In this document: positions 45,198-56,352 of the stretch, piece by piece | How positions within the stretch are numbered: position 1 is the first letter of the stretch | Layout of the letters: each line of letters starts with the position of its first letter | NCBI RefSeq assembly: GCF_022682495.2 | Contig: NC_071391.1 | Coordinates: forward strand, 44,483,998 to 44,547,997 | Source of the DNA: Desmodus rotundus | Lineage: Eukaryota; Chordata; Mammalia; Chiroptera; Phyllostomidae | Direction: 5' to 3' | Length of the DNA stretch: 64,000 bases | Program-made: the position numbers and the translations under genes | The notes under the pieces: model-generated | Told to the model about the DNA's origin: nothing | Database searches by the model: none | The model's input: the letters and a program-made list of their open reading frames with translations, nothing else

Positions 45198-45352
45198 ACT
45201 TTATTTTTTTGTTGTTCTTCAAGTATAGTTATATCCACTTTCCTAGCACCACTTTTCCTCGCCCCACCCACCCCGACCTCCCATCCTCAATCCTTCGCCT
45301 GTTTGGCTTTGTCCATGGGTCCTTCATACCTGTTCCTTGACAACCCTTTCCC
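45198..45352 (-). mobile_element. Short antisense L1 3' end
   Basis: TTTTTGTTGTTCTTCAAGTA then a C-rich stretch and TTTGGCTTTGTCCATGGGTC. 5'-truncated. Confidence 0.85.
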
Positions 45353-45735
45353 CTCTTTTCTCTGTGGAATGGCTTCTTAAGAATGCAAAGAATATGTCAT
45401 AAATATATGTTAAATTGACTACATAATATTATGTATATCATGCATGTGACAAAATGAACAAAGTTAAAAAGAAAGAGAATATATATTCAAAATACTTAAA
45501 ATATAACTGTGTTCTAAATCAATATTATAATTAATGATTTTAAAAAATTAAGTATTTATCTCCTTTATTTTTTTATATGCATATGCTTATGTATATTTCC
45601 AGGAATGCCTTTTAGTGAGAATCACTTCCTCATCTTCTCAAAAGTCTAACTGAAGGTTCTGAGAATAATTATTCATAATTAATTGCTCCTTCAGGACCTG
45701 TCTCATCTTGCCTCCCCTTCTAGTCAGCTAAGCGC

Positions 45736-45832
45736 ATATAAGTAGAAGGAGAAACCATGTCCACGGCCCAGTTGGCAGGAAACAGCAGGAAAGGGGATGC
45801 ATGGATGCTTGCTGTCAGTTCCACCTGGATAA
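45736..45832 (+). promoter_or_regulatory. Candidate TATA box and non-coding first exon of the OR52A5-like gene
   Basis: ATATAAG at 45736-45742 precedes a short GC-richer stretch ending GGATAA|GTAAGT at 45833. An acceptor with a T-rich tract, CCTTCACAG|GGACAG, ends at 48993, just before the OR coding exon at 49046. Same layout as at 35.1 kb. Confidence 0.42.
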
Positions 45833-45839
45833 GTAAGTA

Positions 45840-48800
45840 TTGCATATCTAGCAGTAACTAGCTGTAGTTGTTCCTACTGATATACTGATGTGCTGATACT
45901 GGCTTGTACCATTTCAGCGAAGCTGATTATAAACATCTCAGTTCTACATCCAGTGGCATTACGGTGGTAGCATTAAATTGCACACAGAAGTATTTCACCA
46001 AAAAAATGGTAACTGGCAGAGATCAGAGCATTTTCACTCAGAGAGCTGATTGTTAAACATTTATTAGCACTCTATGGGTTGTAATGAACCAAGGGCCCTA
46101 CCCCAATATGAGAGGAAGAACTCACTCTCACTCACCATTGCCATGCCTGAGCCCCATTCTGAATCCCATTTCTGGTCTTTAATCTTAATCCAAGACTCTG
46201 CTACAGATGACTAGAATTGTAGTGCAATAAGCCTGTTCCCAGATAAAGAACCGTAGTCCTGAACCCACAGCATGATCACACTTAGCTTGTGAGACCCTGA
46301 TGCTTTTGGTGTTGCTCTCAGCCCTGACCCCATGTTCTTGAAGGAGACACTGACTTTCCTGCAAAACACAGAGAAGCTTTCCTCATTGCCCATGGATAGC
46401 AGATGGTGAAAGTGTGAACTGGTAAATTAAAGAAACACATTGGAAAAATATTAAAAACTAGGGGAAATTATGCTAGTTTTCTAATATGTTAATTTTTCTT
46501 TTTTATTTCATGCATTTAGTATGTATTGTGATCAAATATAATGATAAACAATTTACACATATCACCTTATATCACTATTACTGTGTTTCTATTGAATACC
46601 TGAATTAGAGATATGTGACACCCCCAAGGTTTCCTTTCTCTCATTTTGCTTGATACTCTCTGATGACTTATTAAATATGTGTCTGTAAAGCTTGGGCTTC
46701 CTTATTCTCCAAGGATTCTCTAGGTCTAATATTACTCGCATGGCCATGTTTAATGTCTAAAATTAATATTCCTCATAAAGGCAGTAGCATAAATATTTGA
46801 ACCAAATCACAGAGATTGTTTTGGTGTATAGATGATATGATTCTGCAAATGTGGTCATTTATCAGGCATGTAGCATCTAATAAACACAGTATAATGCATC
46901 TATTATACTTACTTGATGAATTAAGAAGGTGATGTAGAGGTTGTTTCCTTCAGAATCTGAAAAAGCACGGACTGATTAAAATCTTTAGTAGTATATGCTT
47001 TTACAACCCGCCCTGATTTAGTTGCACATTGATACGTATCTCATAATCCTCACTGAATTACAATTCTAAAATCTCAGAGGACAGTTATTTTCTTTTTTGT
47101 TTATTCAGGACTAGTGTACCATAGAATTTGTATCCAAGTAGATTTACCTATAACAACAAGTCTTAGTTTTTTTAGTAATATAATAGGGCAATGATGTCAA
47201 TATCATAAGGTAAGAAAAATAAAATCATTCAGCACAATGTAGATACCTTATAACTATAAAATAAATAAACATATCTTTGTTCCTCAATTGCTTCTTGGAA
47301 GCCGGTGAATAATTAATGTGTATTAGGAAATACACTTTTAACTTCTGTGTGGTAATATTATCTTCTGATGTGGGAAAGATATAGGTTGACCTATTGTGTA
47401 TTTACTCAAAGGAAGAGTCCCTGAACAAGGAATCTCGAAAAAGAAAGCCTTGCTCAGAGATGACTAAGTTTTAGGAGGAGAAACATTAAATTCTCTTGCA
47501 ATTGGCCTGAAGGGGGTTGCAGGTATTCCTTCATGTGCCAAACACAGACATAATCCGAATTCATGAGAAGAAAAAACTTGAAAGAGATGGAGAAGACGTG
47601 ATTATATGGTTTTTCTTGTTCCCAATTTGTTGCTTTATGTCTTTTCTTCACTATCTTTATCTGTTTTATACTTTCTTTAAATGGTTTCAGAAAGTGAGCT
47701 TTGCAAATAATAAAATAAAATATTTCTAATTTCTATAGTAATATTTTCATATACTAGGGTGAAAATATTTTCTCAAACAAAATTAAATACAGGGGTGGGG
47801 TGGTGGGATGGGGAGAAAATGCAGACAACTGTAATTGAATAACAATAAAAAAATAAAATAAAATGATAAAATGATATATAGAAAAAAGAAAATTAGATAG
47901 AATTTATAGAAAATCAGCAGTCAGAAAAATCCCTGAGGTCTTCAGGAACTCTTAAGGAAAGCCACCCACAGGAGGCCCTGCAGACATACAAGATACAGTG
48001 TTATATACTACAGTAACCAGCAGAAGGCAGACACATAAAGATGATGGATCTAGTCCTATCAAAAACAACTTACAAGAAAAAAAAAATCACCTCTACAGAA
48101 ATGGTAGTTTCAGTGAATACAAGATGCATAAGCCTCTAAGTAAAGAAAACATTACATTTCATAGAGACTTTTGTGTTATCACAAATAGTTGAGGAAAAAA
48201 AACCTATCCAACCTTAGGGATGTAATAATGGTTATTGATGAGGAGAGAGAAGAAGAGAAGGTGTAGATTGGGACTTGAAATTAAATATAAAGGATGTGCA
48301 AATAATAGGATACATTGAGAACAAGCTCTGAAGGGAACTGCTACAGAAAAAGCTGTACATTAAAAAAGGATTTATTTTCTCAGAGAATGAGTAGAAAAAG
48401 GCGCAAAACTTATGGTTGAGTTTTGGGAAAACACAGCAAGTTTGAAAAATTAGGTTGAAAGTATTTTGGTAGAACTTATTGGAGAGGGAACTCATTCTGA
48501 AGACAGTAACCCAACAAGACAAGTTAGTGAGCTGCAAAACTGAAAAATATTCTGGTAAATATGGTTCATGAGTTTAATCAAGCAGAATGACCTACCACCA
48601 CTGTAAATCCTCACTAACTTGTATGTCTCGCCTAGGTGGAGTCTAGTTTTTGAAATATTTTTACTCTGTATTAACTATTTTTCCACAATTTCTATTGGCA
48701 GGTCACAAAAAAGCACATATGTTTAGCGAACAAAAATTAAAGGGAAGTGGTTTGGTCCAGGAGTCGTGGGCCAGAATGAAGCCATCCAATCCATTTAATT

Positions 48801-48990
48801 TTGCTTATTGGAAATAATTAAGGCACAAAGACAAATAGAACCTGACTGTGGACTGTTGAAGACTGAGAAAAAAAAAATTACAGAGGAGTAGTTTGGATAG
48901 AAAAGATAAGATGGTATATTTCTAAAATAACTGAAGTATATTTTGCCAAATACATTAATTTATTCTTATTTTTAATTCATGAAGCCTTCA
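45840..48990. other. Presumed first intron of the OR52A5-like gene; contains an L1 tail
   Basis: AT-rich with no gene. A 72-base L1 tail (GGGGTGGTGGGATGGGGAG ... AACAATAAAAAAAT) lies at 47791-47862. Short frames such as 48232-48537 are unconvincing. Confidence 0.45.
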
Positions 48991-49045
48991 CAGGGACAGA
49001 AGATAAAACAACCATACTGCTACTTGATCTCATGATTGGATAAGC

Positions 49046-50002
49046 ATGCTCCCTCTCAACGGCTCAGTCTTCATGCCCTCTGTGCTGACACTCATCGGGA
49101 TTCCTGGCCTGGAGTCAGTGCAGTGTTGGATTGGGATTCCATTCTGTATCATGTACCTCACTGCTGTGATTGGGAATTCCCTCATTTTACTTATAATCAA
49201 ATATGAACACAGCCTCCATAAACCCATGTACATTTTTTTGGCCATGTTGGGGGCCACAGACCTTGCACTCAGCACCTGTATTCTTCCCAAAATGTTAGGC
49301 ATCTTCTGGTTTCATTTCTCAAAGATTTCTTTTGAGGCCTGCCTTCTACAAATGTGGCTTATTCACTCATTCCAAGGAATTGAATCAGGTGTCTTGCTGG
49401 CAATGGCCCTCGATCGCTATGTGGCCATCTGCCACCCTTTGAGACACGCCATCATCTTCTCCCAACAACTCTTGACTCACATCGGAGTTGGGGTGATGCT
49501 CAGGGCTGCCATTCTTATAGCACCATGTATAGTGCTTATCAAGTGTCGGCTTAAACTCTACCGCACTACAGTCATCTCCCACTCGTACTGTGAGCACTTG
49601 GCCATTGTGAAACTGGCTGCTGAGGATATCCAAATCAACAAAACATATGGTCTATTTGTTGCCTTCTCCATCTTAGGGTTTGACATAATTTTTATCACTT
49701 TGTCCTATGTTCAGATCTTTATTACTGTCTTTCAACTACCCCAGAAAGAAGCACGATTCAAAGCTTTTAATACATGTGTTACCCACATATGTGTCTTCCT
49801 CCAGTTCTATGTCCTTGCCTTCTTCTCGTTCTTCACACATAGGTTTGGCTCTCACATACCATCTTATGTTCATATTCTTTTATCAAATCTTTACCTTTTA
49901 GTCCCACCTTTTCTTAATCCCATTGTCTATGGAGTAAAGACCAAACAAATCCGTGACCATGTCCTGAAAATAGTTCTCTTCAAAAAACGTCTTGCTGAGT
50001 AG
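49046..50002 (+). CDS. OR52A5: Olfactory receptor, OR52A5-like
   Basis: Class I odorant GPCR of the OR52A subfamily, intact at 318 residues. It starts MLPLNGSVFMPSVLT with glycosylation site NGS, then LIGIPGLESVQCWIGIP. TM1 GNSLILLII, PMYIFLAMLGATDLALS in TM2, MALDRYVAICHPLRH after TM3, VISHSYCEHLAIVKLA in the second extracellular loop, KAFNTCVTHICVFLQFYVLA into TM6 and FLNPIVYGVKTKQIRD in TM7 are all present. The start and loop sequences match OR52A5/OR52A1 of other mammals. OR52A5 is the nearer fit from memory, but OR52A1 cannot be excluded. A degraded relative lies 3 kb downstream. Confidence 0.87.
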   Translation: MLPLNGSVFMPSVLTLIGIPGLESVQCWIGIPFCIMYLTAVIGNSLILLIIKYEHSLHKPMYIFLAMLGATDLALSTCILPKMLGIFWFHFSKISFEACLLQMWLIHSFQGIESGVLLAMALDRYVAICHPLRHAIIFSQQLLTHIGVGVMLRAAILIAPCIVLIKCRLKLYRTTVISHSYCEHLAIVKLAAEDIQINKTYGLFVAFSILGFDIIFITLSYVQIFITVFQLPQKEARFKAFNTCVTHICVFLQFYVLAFFSFFTHRFGSHIPSYVHILLSNLYLLVPPFLNPIVYGVKTKQIRDHVLKIVLFKKRLAE

Positions 50003-51299
50003 TGGTTTTAGGTTGGTTCAAACTAGCAACATGGATATGGTGAAAAGTTGTATCTTTTACAAATATCTACATCCAAAACCAATCTTTAAATTTTAGAAGC
50101 TCATCATTGATGGAAGTACTTAAGAAATCATAAAATACTTAACTTTGGCCACTCATGTATGAAAAAACTCTTAGGCTCAGTTTTCAAATTGTTTTCTATT
50201 TATAATTATTCTTCTGTATTTGGCCTGTCTGTCTGAAGTTAGAAGTTCCTCTCTGGCAACCTTTAGCTCTACATAAAAACAAAATTGCACAAAGCAAGAA
50301 AATACCAGGTAATTTTTCAAGGACCATGTCACACAACAACATTTTCTAACTGCCAACTGAACCCATAGCTATAATTGTGGACATATCTCATTTTCTAACA
50401 TCTGCTTGTGAATCTATAATGTGATATATTTTGGATCATTTATCTATTTTACCTATTTTCTCTTAAAAACTGATAAATATAAAAACAATTCAATAGTGAT
50501 ATCAGCAACACAAAACATATATGATGAATCCCATAGACATAAATAGTGATGAATTTGTGTAGGAAATAATGTAGTAAAAATACTGATAGAAAAATTAAGG
50601 TATTTAAAATATTTTTTATTTTCAAAAACAAAAATGTGATCAGTACTTAAATAGAAAATATCCTTAAAGTGGTACATATTTTAATGACATTACCCAATGA
50701 ATTTTATCCAAATTTGGAGGTTGAAGTTTCAGAATGAGACAAATATAAAAATTAATTCCATTGCATTCAGTAATTGCCTACTTTAATTATCTTAAGTATG
50801 AAACCTTGCCTTATTTACATTTTTATCGATAACATGTAAAACAATGCCTGAGACTTCTTAGAGGCTCTATAAAATTACATTACATAATAAACCATTTCAG
50901 CATCTTATGATGTTGGTTAAGGTATTCAAAAGCAATGAATCTGGAGGTTTTAAGGTCATATTTAATATTGCCATACAGAAATTATAGATGCTAGAAAGTT
51001 TATTCCAATATTGGAAAGGTGAACAAAGATGGTGAATTGAATGAATATATATTAAAACTATTTCCTGCTTCGTTGCAGGATTCTCTTGATATAATTTTGA
51101 AGACTAGGTATTTTCATTCCAATGTAATCCAACTTATTAAGCATTGAAATAAGAGCTAGTGCTTTCCATGCCAATTTAAAAATCTTCACCTATTATGTGT
51201 TTATGAATATTATCACCTTAAATGTTGTTTTTCTTTAATATTTAGATTAAATCCACTTAAAATTGCTATTTAGCTGTAGTGAAATAGAGACTAATGTCT
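50003..51299. other. AT-rich spacer, nothing recognised
   Basis: Very low GC. No gene or repeat family identified. Confidence 0.4.
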
Positions 51300-53000
51300 T
51301 TGTTTTAAACTTCATTATAAAAATGGCATACAATTAACTTTAGTTATTTACAATGTACTATGTGATGAGTCTTGCCATGGGGGTATGTCCATGAAATCAG
51401 TACCACAATCAACTCATCACTCCCTCCAATATCCTTACATGCATTTGCAATACATACCCCATTTACCCCAGTATCTAGGCAACCATTTATCTATTTGCTA
51501 TCACTAGACATCAGTTTGCACTTTCTAGAATTTGATGTAAATGCAATATGTAATTGCATTTTGGGTCTTGTTTATTTCACTTACCATAGTTATTTGATGT
51601 TAGAAACTGCCAAATTGTTTAAAAAAACTGTAACATTTCATACTCCCACCAACATTTTATGAAAATTCCAGAACTGGCCTATATTTGATGTCATTTTTGA
51701 TTATAGCAATTTCGATGGCTGTGTAGTGGTATATTTGTGTGGTTTGCATTTGCCTCATCATTAATGATGTTGAAGACTTTTCTTTGTTTATTGGTAACTT
51801 TGTATCCTATAGCTGTTCATATTTGTTGCCCATTTTCTCATCAGGTTGTTTAATTAAAAACTTGTATATATATATATATATATATATTGGGTTCAAGTCC
51901 TTTTTCTGATATACGAGGTCTGTCTGGAAAAAGTCCAGCCATTGTTATTATAATGAGAATGGTTTGCATGACATCATAAACTGGCAGCCAAGGAGAGTGG
52001 ACTGGAAAGTGCGTGTGTGAACAATGACAACTTCACTGTACTAGTCCATGGGGGGGGTGGATGCCTTTGAGTGAGCATGTACACTGCATGGCCATCACAT
52101 TCAAAATGACTGAGCGAGTAGACCAGCAAATCTGCATCAAATTTCACATTAAACTTGAACATTCCTTCATGTTAACTATTTAGGTGATTCAGAAGGCTGA
52201 GCTATGGGCAACTGGTGATTGGCAGCTTGATCACGACAAAATACCCTGTCATGCATCATGTGTCATGTAGAGTTTTTTGGTGAAATATCAGATCACCCAG
52301 GTGACTCAGACCCCTACAGCCCAGATTTGGCACCCTGCAACTCCCAAGAGTAAAATCACCTTTGAAAAGGGAAGGGATTTTAGACCGTCAATAAGACTCA
52401 GGAAAATACAGCAGGGCAGCTGATGGTGATTGGGAGGATTGTGTGAGGTCCTAAGGTGCATGCTTTGAAAGGGACTGAGGTGTCATTGTCCTCTCTCCAG
52501 TGTTTCTTGTATCTTGTATCTTCTTCAATAAATGTCTCTATCATAGTATGTGGCTGGATACTTTCTGAACAGACCTCTTAATGTGTGTTAAATCTTTCCT
52601 CTCACTCTGTAACTTGTCTTTTTATTCTCATAATGGTATCTTTCAAAGAGTTTAAGTTACTTTTTCATGAAATTCAACTTCATCAATTATTTTCCATTTA
52701 TGCTTTTTATTTTGTTTTATTTTATCTAAGGCATATTTGCCTACTCTCATGGTCACAAAGATTTTCTTCTGTGGTTTTACCACAAGGCTTTATGGTATAT
52801 GATGTTTTCCATTTAGGTCAATAAAAGGTTTTGAGTATATTTTGTGTAATGCAAGCTTAATAGTTATTTTCATTTTTTATATAGATGTACAGTTAATATG
52901 GCCTCATTTGTTGAAGAAATATTCCTGTATCTATGGTGTTGCCCTGGCACTTTTATTGAAATCCTTTGACTATATATGTGTGGGTCACCTTATCCTGTAT
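51300..53000 (-). mobile_element. Old antisense L1 interrupted by a mariner
   Basis: Antisense L1 motifs run in order on both sides of the mariner. Before it: TATAGCTGTTCATATTTGTT near 51810 and GGGTTCAAGTCCTTTTTCTG at 51889-51908. After it: CACTCTGTAACTTGTCTTTT near 52605, ATTTGTTGAAGAAATATTCC near 52908 and CCTTTGACTATATATGTGTG near 52966. Joining the sides across the mariner restores L1 order. A (TA)n tract lies near 51866-51888. Confidence 0.78.
51914..52578 (+). mobile_element. Internally deleted mariner with inverted ends and TA duplication
   Basis: Left end CGAGGTCTGTCTGGAAAAAG and right end CTTTCTGAACAGACCTCTT are inverted repeats, and TA flanks both sides (51912-51913 and 52579-52580). 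The inside matches the 44 kb copy: N-terminal part with ATTCAGAAGGCTGAGC, then a join to GGCACCCTGCAACTCCC and the end CTTCAATAAATGTCTCTAT. About 665 bases; not coding. It landed in the old antisense L1. Confidence 0.9.
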
Positions 53001-53196
53001 ATAAATATTGACTACTGTGTTTCATTTGCCCCAGGAGGAGGCATGTCTTAAAGCAATTAATACATGTATTCTCCACATATGTATCTTCTTCTAATTCTAC
53101 TTCCTTGTTTTCTTCTCCTTTTTTACTCACAGATCTGGATCTTATATCCTGTCACATATACACATCACCTTGTCCAACCTTTTATTAGCTAGTGGC
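52988..53196 (+). pseudogene. OR52A-type receptor fragment
   Basis: Reading from 52988, the translation matches the TM5-TM6 part of the OR52A5-like gene at 49 kb. It includes HLPQEEACLKAINTCILHIC and FFSFFTHRSGSY, with in-frame stops near 53003 and 53092. The match covers only about 70 codons. L1 DNA lies directly on the left, and similarity fades near SNLLLASG on the right. It is the stump of a receptor gene truncated by L1 insertion or deletion. Confidence 0.85.
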
Positions 53197-54394
53197 AGTC
53201 TTGCACCTAACACTTTCCTCTTAGGGCTTTTAACTGTGGGCCAGGTGTATGATCCACGCCCTAGACTACAGTCCTTGTGTGTTGAGCAAGGAAAGAATGC
53301 TAAAACTCCCTATTTACTTTCCAGATGACATCTGCTTACTTTTTTGACCTCCCATTACATGAAGTTTCAGAGTTCAGAAATTGTCTTATGTGAAAACTAG
53401 CACATTATCAGTGTTAGTTCTCCATTCCTCCTTTCTCACCAGGATTGAAATCCTTCTGTTGCCTCCTTTTTTCTTTGATGCTTTGTCAGAATTTGAAAAT
53501 ATCTGTGTTTCTGACCTTTAGAATAGGCCTTGTGGCAGGAAAATTCTTTCTTGAACTCATGCTTTATCCTCAGAAATAGCAAATGGCTCTTGGCAAATGT
53601 GGCTTTAGAAAGTCAGCTATCTCTGTCCTCTGAAATCCTCCTCTCTGAATTTCCATTGCTTCAGAATGTCTCTAATATATTTTAAACTTTTTAAGTGTAC
53701 ATTATTTACTTATTCATTGGGTAAACTTTTGCCTCTACTCTCTCTTTCCTACTCCTATTGGCAGAATTGTAAATTGGATTTCATACACAAAACTTTATTA
53801 TTTACCTTATTTTTTATAGTAAAGTTTGTTATGTCTAGAAAACTTTGCCAATCATGAAATTTACATATAATCTTTGATATATATGTAATTGTGATATAGA
53901 TGAAACTGTGATATGTATGCATATGAAAAATCAATTAACAAGTTAAAAATTATACCATATCTAATGAAAAATCCATACAATGCTTTCCTTTGAATAGCTA
54001 TATATGCACTTAAATTAAAACAATACCTTTTATTGTATAAAACTCAAACAATATAGTACCTTCTTCTTCTGTCCTCCATTCCCACTCTTTCATCAGAGTT
54101 GTGTGTGATATCCAGTATTTATCATACCTGATTATACGTAGAATTATTTAAATAAAAATCAAATCATGTCATCAATATCGTTCTGCAACATTTTGTTTCA
54201 TCATCTGCAGATATGAGGCAAACAACTCTAAATTACGACTTTTGGACTCTTCTTTCAAATGTCAAACATTAAATAGTAGAGAAACAACATGAGGCAATTG
54301 GTTGTTTCTCTAAATAAACTTTTCAAACATATCAATAATACAATAGTTTTGTGTATATGTGTATATACACTATTTTTATTGTTATGTAAGCATT
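53197..54394. other. Intergenic DNA, nothing recognised
   Basis: No gene; composition is AT-rich. Confidence 0.4.
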
Positions 54395-54725
54395 TTAAAA
54401 ATTTAATCTTTATTGTATTTTTTCCATTACCATTTAGTCCCCTATAATCCCTTCTCCCAGCAATCACCACAGTGTCATCCTTGTCCATGACTCCTTTTTC
54501 CCTTCTGCTCAATCCCTTCACCCTCTAACTTCCCCTTCCCCACTAGCTGTCATCTGCTCTCCATCTATGAGTCTGTCTGTGTTTTTCTTGTTACATCAGT
54601 TTGTTCATTAGATTCCACATATAAGTGAAATCATATGGTATTTGTCTTTCTCTGACTGACTTATTTCACTTAGCATAAAGGTCTCCAGGTCCATCCATAC
54701 TGTTACAAATGGTAAAATTTTCTTT
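54395..54725 (-). mobile_element. 5'-truncated L1, antisense
   Basis: ATTTAATCTTTATTGTATTT, CATTACCATTTAGTCCCCTA, then AGATTCCACATATAAGTGAA and CTTAGCATAAAGGTCTCCAG. Same subfamily as 62430-62820. Confidence 0.88.
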
Positions 54726-55129
54726 TTTTCCACTGTATATGTTAATACAAATAGAGTATACACACACATATGTATATATATAGAGAGAAAGAGACAGAGA
54801 GACAGAGAGAGTCTAATCTCATAAATTGCTACAGCTATGTTCTGTGAAGCCACTGCAAACACTGTGTTAGTAAATTCTAAACCATGTCTCCTCTGGGGCA
54901 ATACAGCATTAAGATCCTTTGATCCTCTAGTCTTATTTTCATCAACCAGTTAATACACAATTATTTCTGTGTGTGTGTTTCTATTTAAACACACATTTTA
55001 CTATGTATTAAACACATTTAGCATGTATTTCTTGCAAAAAATTACATGCAGTATTTCATTATAATAAAACACTAGCTGAGAAAGGTTTAATGTTTTCCCG
55101 ATCCTGCGTTATCTGGATTTCCCCTTCAC
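54726..55129. other. AT-rich spacer with GA-rich microsatellite
   Basis: A TATATAGAGAGAAAGAGACA-type low-complexity tract lies at about 54770-54810. Nothing else recognised. Confidence 0.45.
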
Positions 55130-55740
55130 AACAGTGCTGTACACTGCACTCCATTTAATTGCCTATCCTCTCATGAACCCACATATTTAGCCACTTTTCC
55201 ATTGTTTCCATAGTTTCATCACACAGCATATGTATTACTTTAGTACTTAGCAGAGTAGCCTCATACATAGATGAGTAAAAATCTTCTTCCTTTTTCTGAG
55301 TATACAATATTTTAGATTCATTAACGTTGAGTTTACAAACCCTAACCCTACAACTCATGCCTAAAGGAAGCTTTTCTAACACATGTGTATTCTCCACAGG
55401 TTGTATCACAGCCTTGTGTTTAGAAACACTAGACCGCCCTTCAGCACTGTGCTTGGGGCCATCTGTTTGAAATCACCAACATACAGCATGAAATGAGAAA
55501 AACAACACTGAATAGATCACAAAAAAGATATGTTTGTACGGTATAAAAGCCAATACAAGAAGGCAGAGCATCACCTGGTCCAACCTCATCTGGGAACATG
55601 TGCACTGGGTAACCCCAGTCTTTTGTGCTTCTGCTCATGTTCAGTAATGATGGTAAAAATGTTGTGGCTACTGATTTTGTGGGTTTGAATATGAATTCAC
55701 AAACCCAGAATCTGCAAATAATAAGGATCAATCATATACA
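55130..55740 (-). mobile_element. Tigger-type (pogo) DNA transposon fossil
   Basis: On the minus strand the left part reads GATCCTTATTATTTGCAGAT, then ACATGTTCCCAGATGAGGTT, GATGCTCTGCCTTCTTGTAT and GGCCCCAAGCACAGTGCTGA. This order matches Tigger elements with the start of their transposase. Farther in, a short frame (55155-55409) keeps a LPLGMSCR...LNVNESKILY stretch like the helix-turn-helix region of Tigger transposase. Decayed and non-functional. Confidence 0.7.
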
Positions 55741-55911
55741 CAATATATTAATACAAATATGCATGTAAACATATATCCATATATGCTTACAATGAATTAA
55801 TTTCTTCATTTCTAATTATAAGTTATTGGTTTAGTTATAACATAAATAAAATAAAATGTGAATGTGTAAGCACAGCATTTTGACACTAACATGTATGAAT
55901 CACTTTTATAA

Positions 55912-56352
55912 AAACTCCTTCCTTTTCCATCCATGCTGTTGCAAAGGGTATAAGCTCCTTCTTTCTCTCTGCTGCATAGAATTCCATTGTGTAAATATAC
56001 CATAGTTTATGGATCCACTCATTTGCTGATGGGCACTTAGGTATGGTGAGGGACAAATACCATATGATCTCACCTTTAACTGGAACATAATCAACAGAAG
56101 AAAAAAGCAAACAAAATATAACCAGAGGCATTGAAGTTAAGAACAATCTAACAATAGCCAGTGGGGAGTGGGCAGGGGACAGTGAGGAGAGGGGATTACA
56201 GGAACTATTATAAAGGACACATGGACAAAATCAAGGGGGAGGGTGGAGGTGGGTTCAGCTGGGGTGGAGTGGAGGGATGGGGAGAAAATGCATACAACTG
56301 TAATTGAATAACAATAAAAAAAATTTTAAAAAACAACAAACTCCTTCCTTTT
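55912..56352 (+). mobile_element. L1 insertion with 5' inversion (twin priming) and 15-bp TSD
   Basis: AAACTCCTTCCTTTT at 55912-55926 recurs at 56338-56352. Between them, about 55927-56043 is antisense ORF2 (TTCCATTGTGTAAATATACC, GCTGATGGGCACTTAGG). From about 56044 the sequence switches to sense L1 (GGGACAAATACCATATGATC) through the G-rich 3' UTR and the AACAATAAAAAAA tail. The two parts are nearby segments of the same L1 end, one inverted. Confidence 0.92.
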
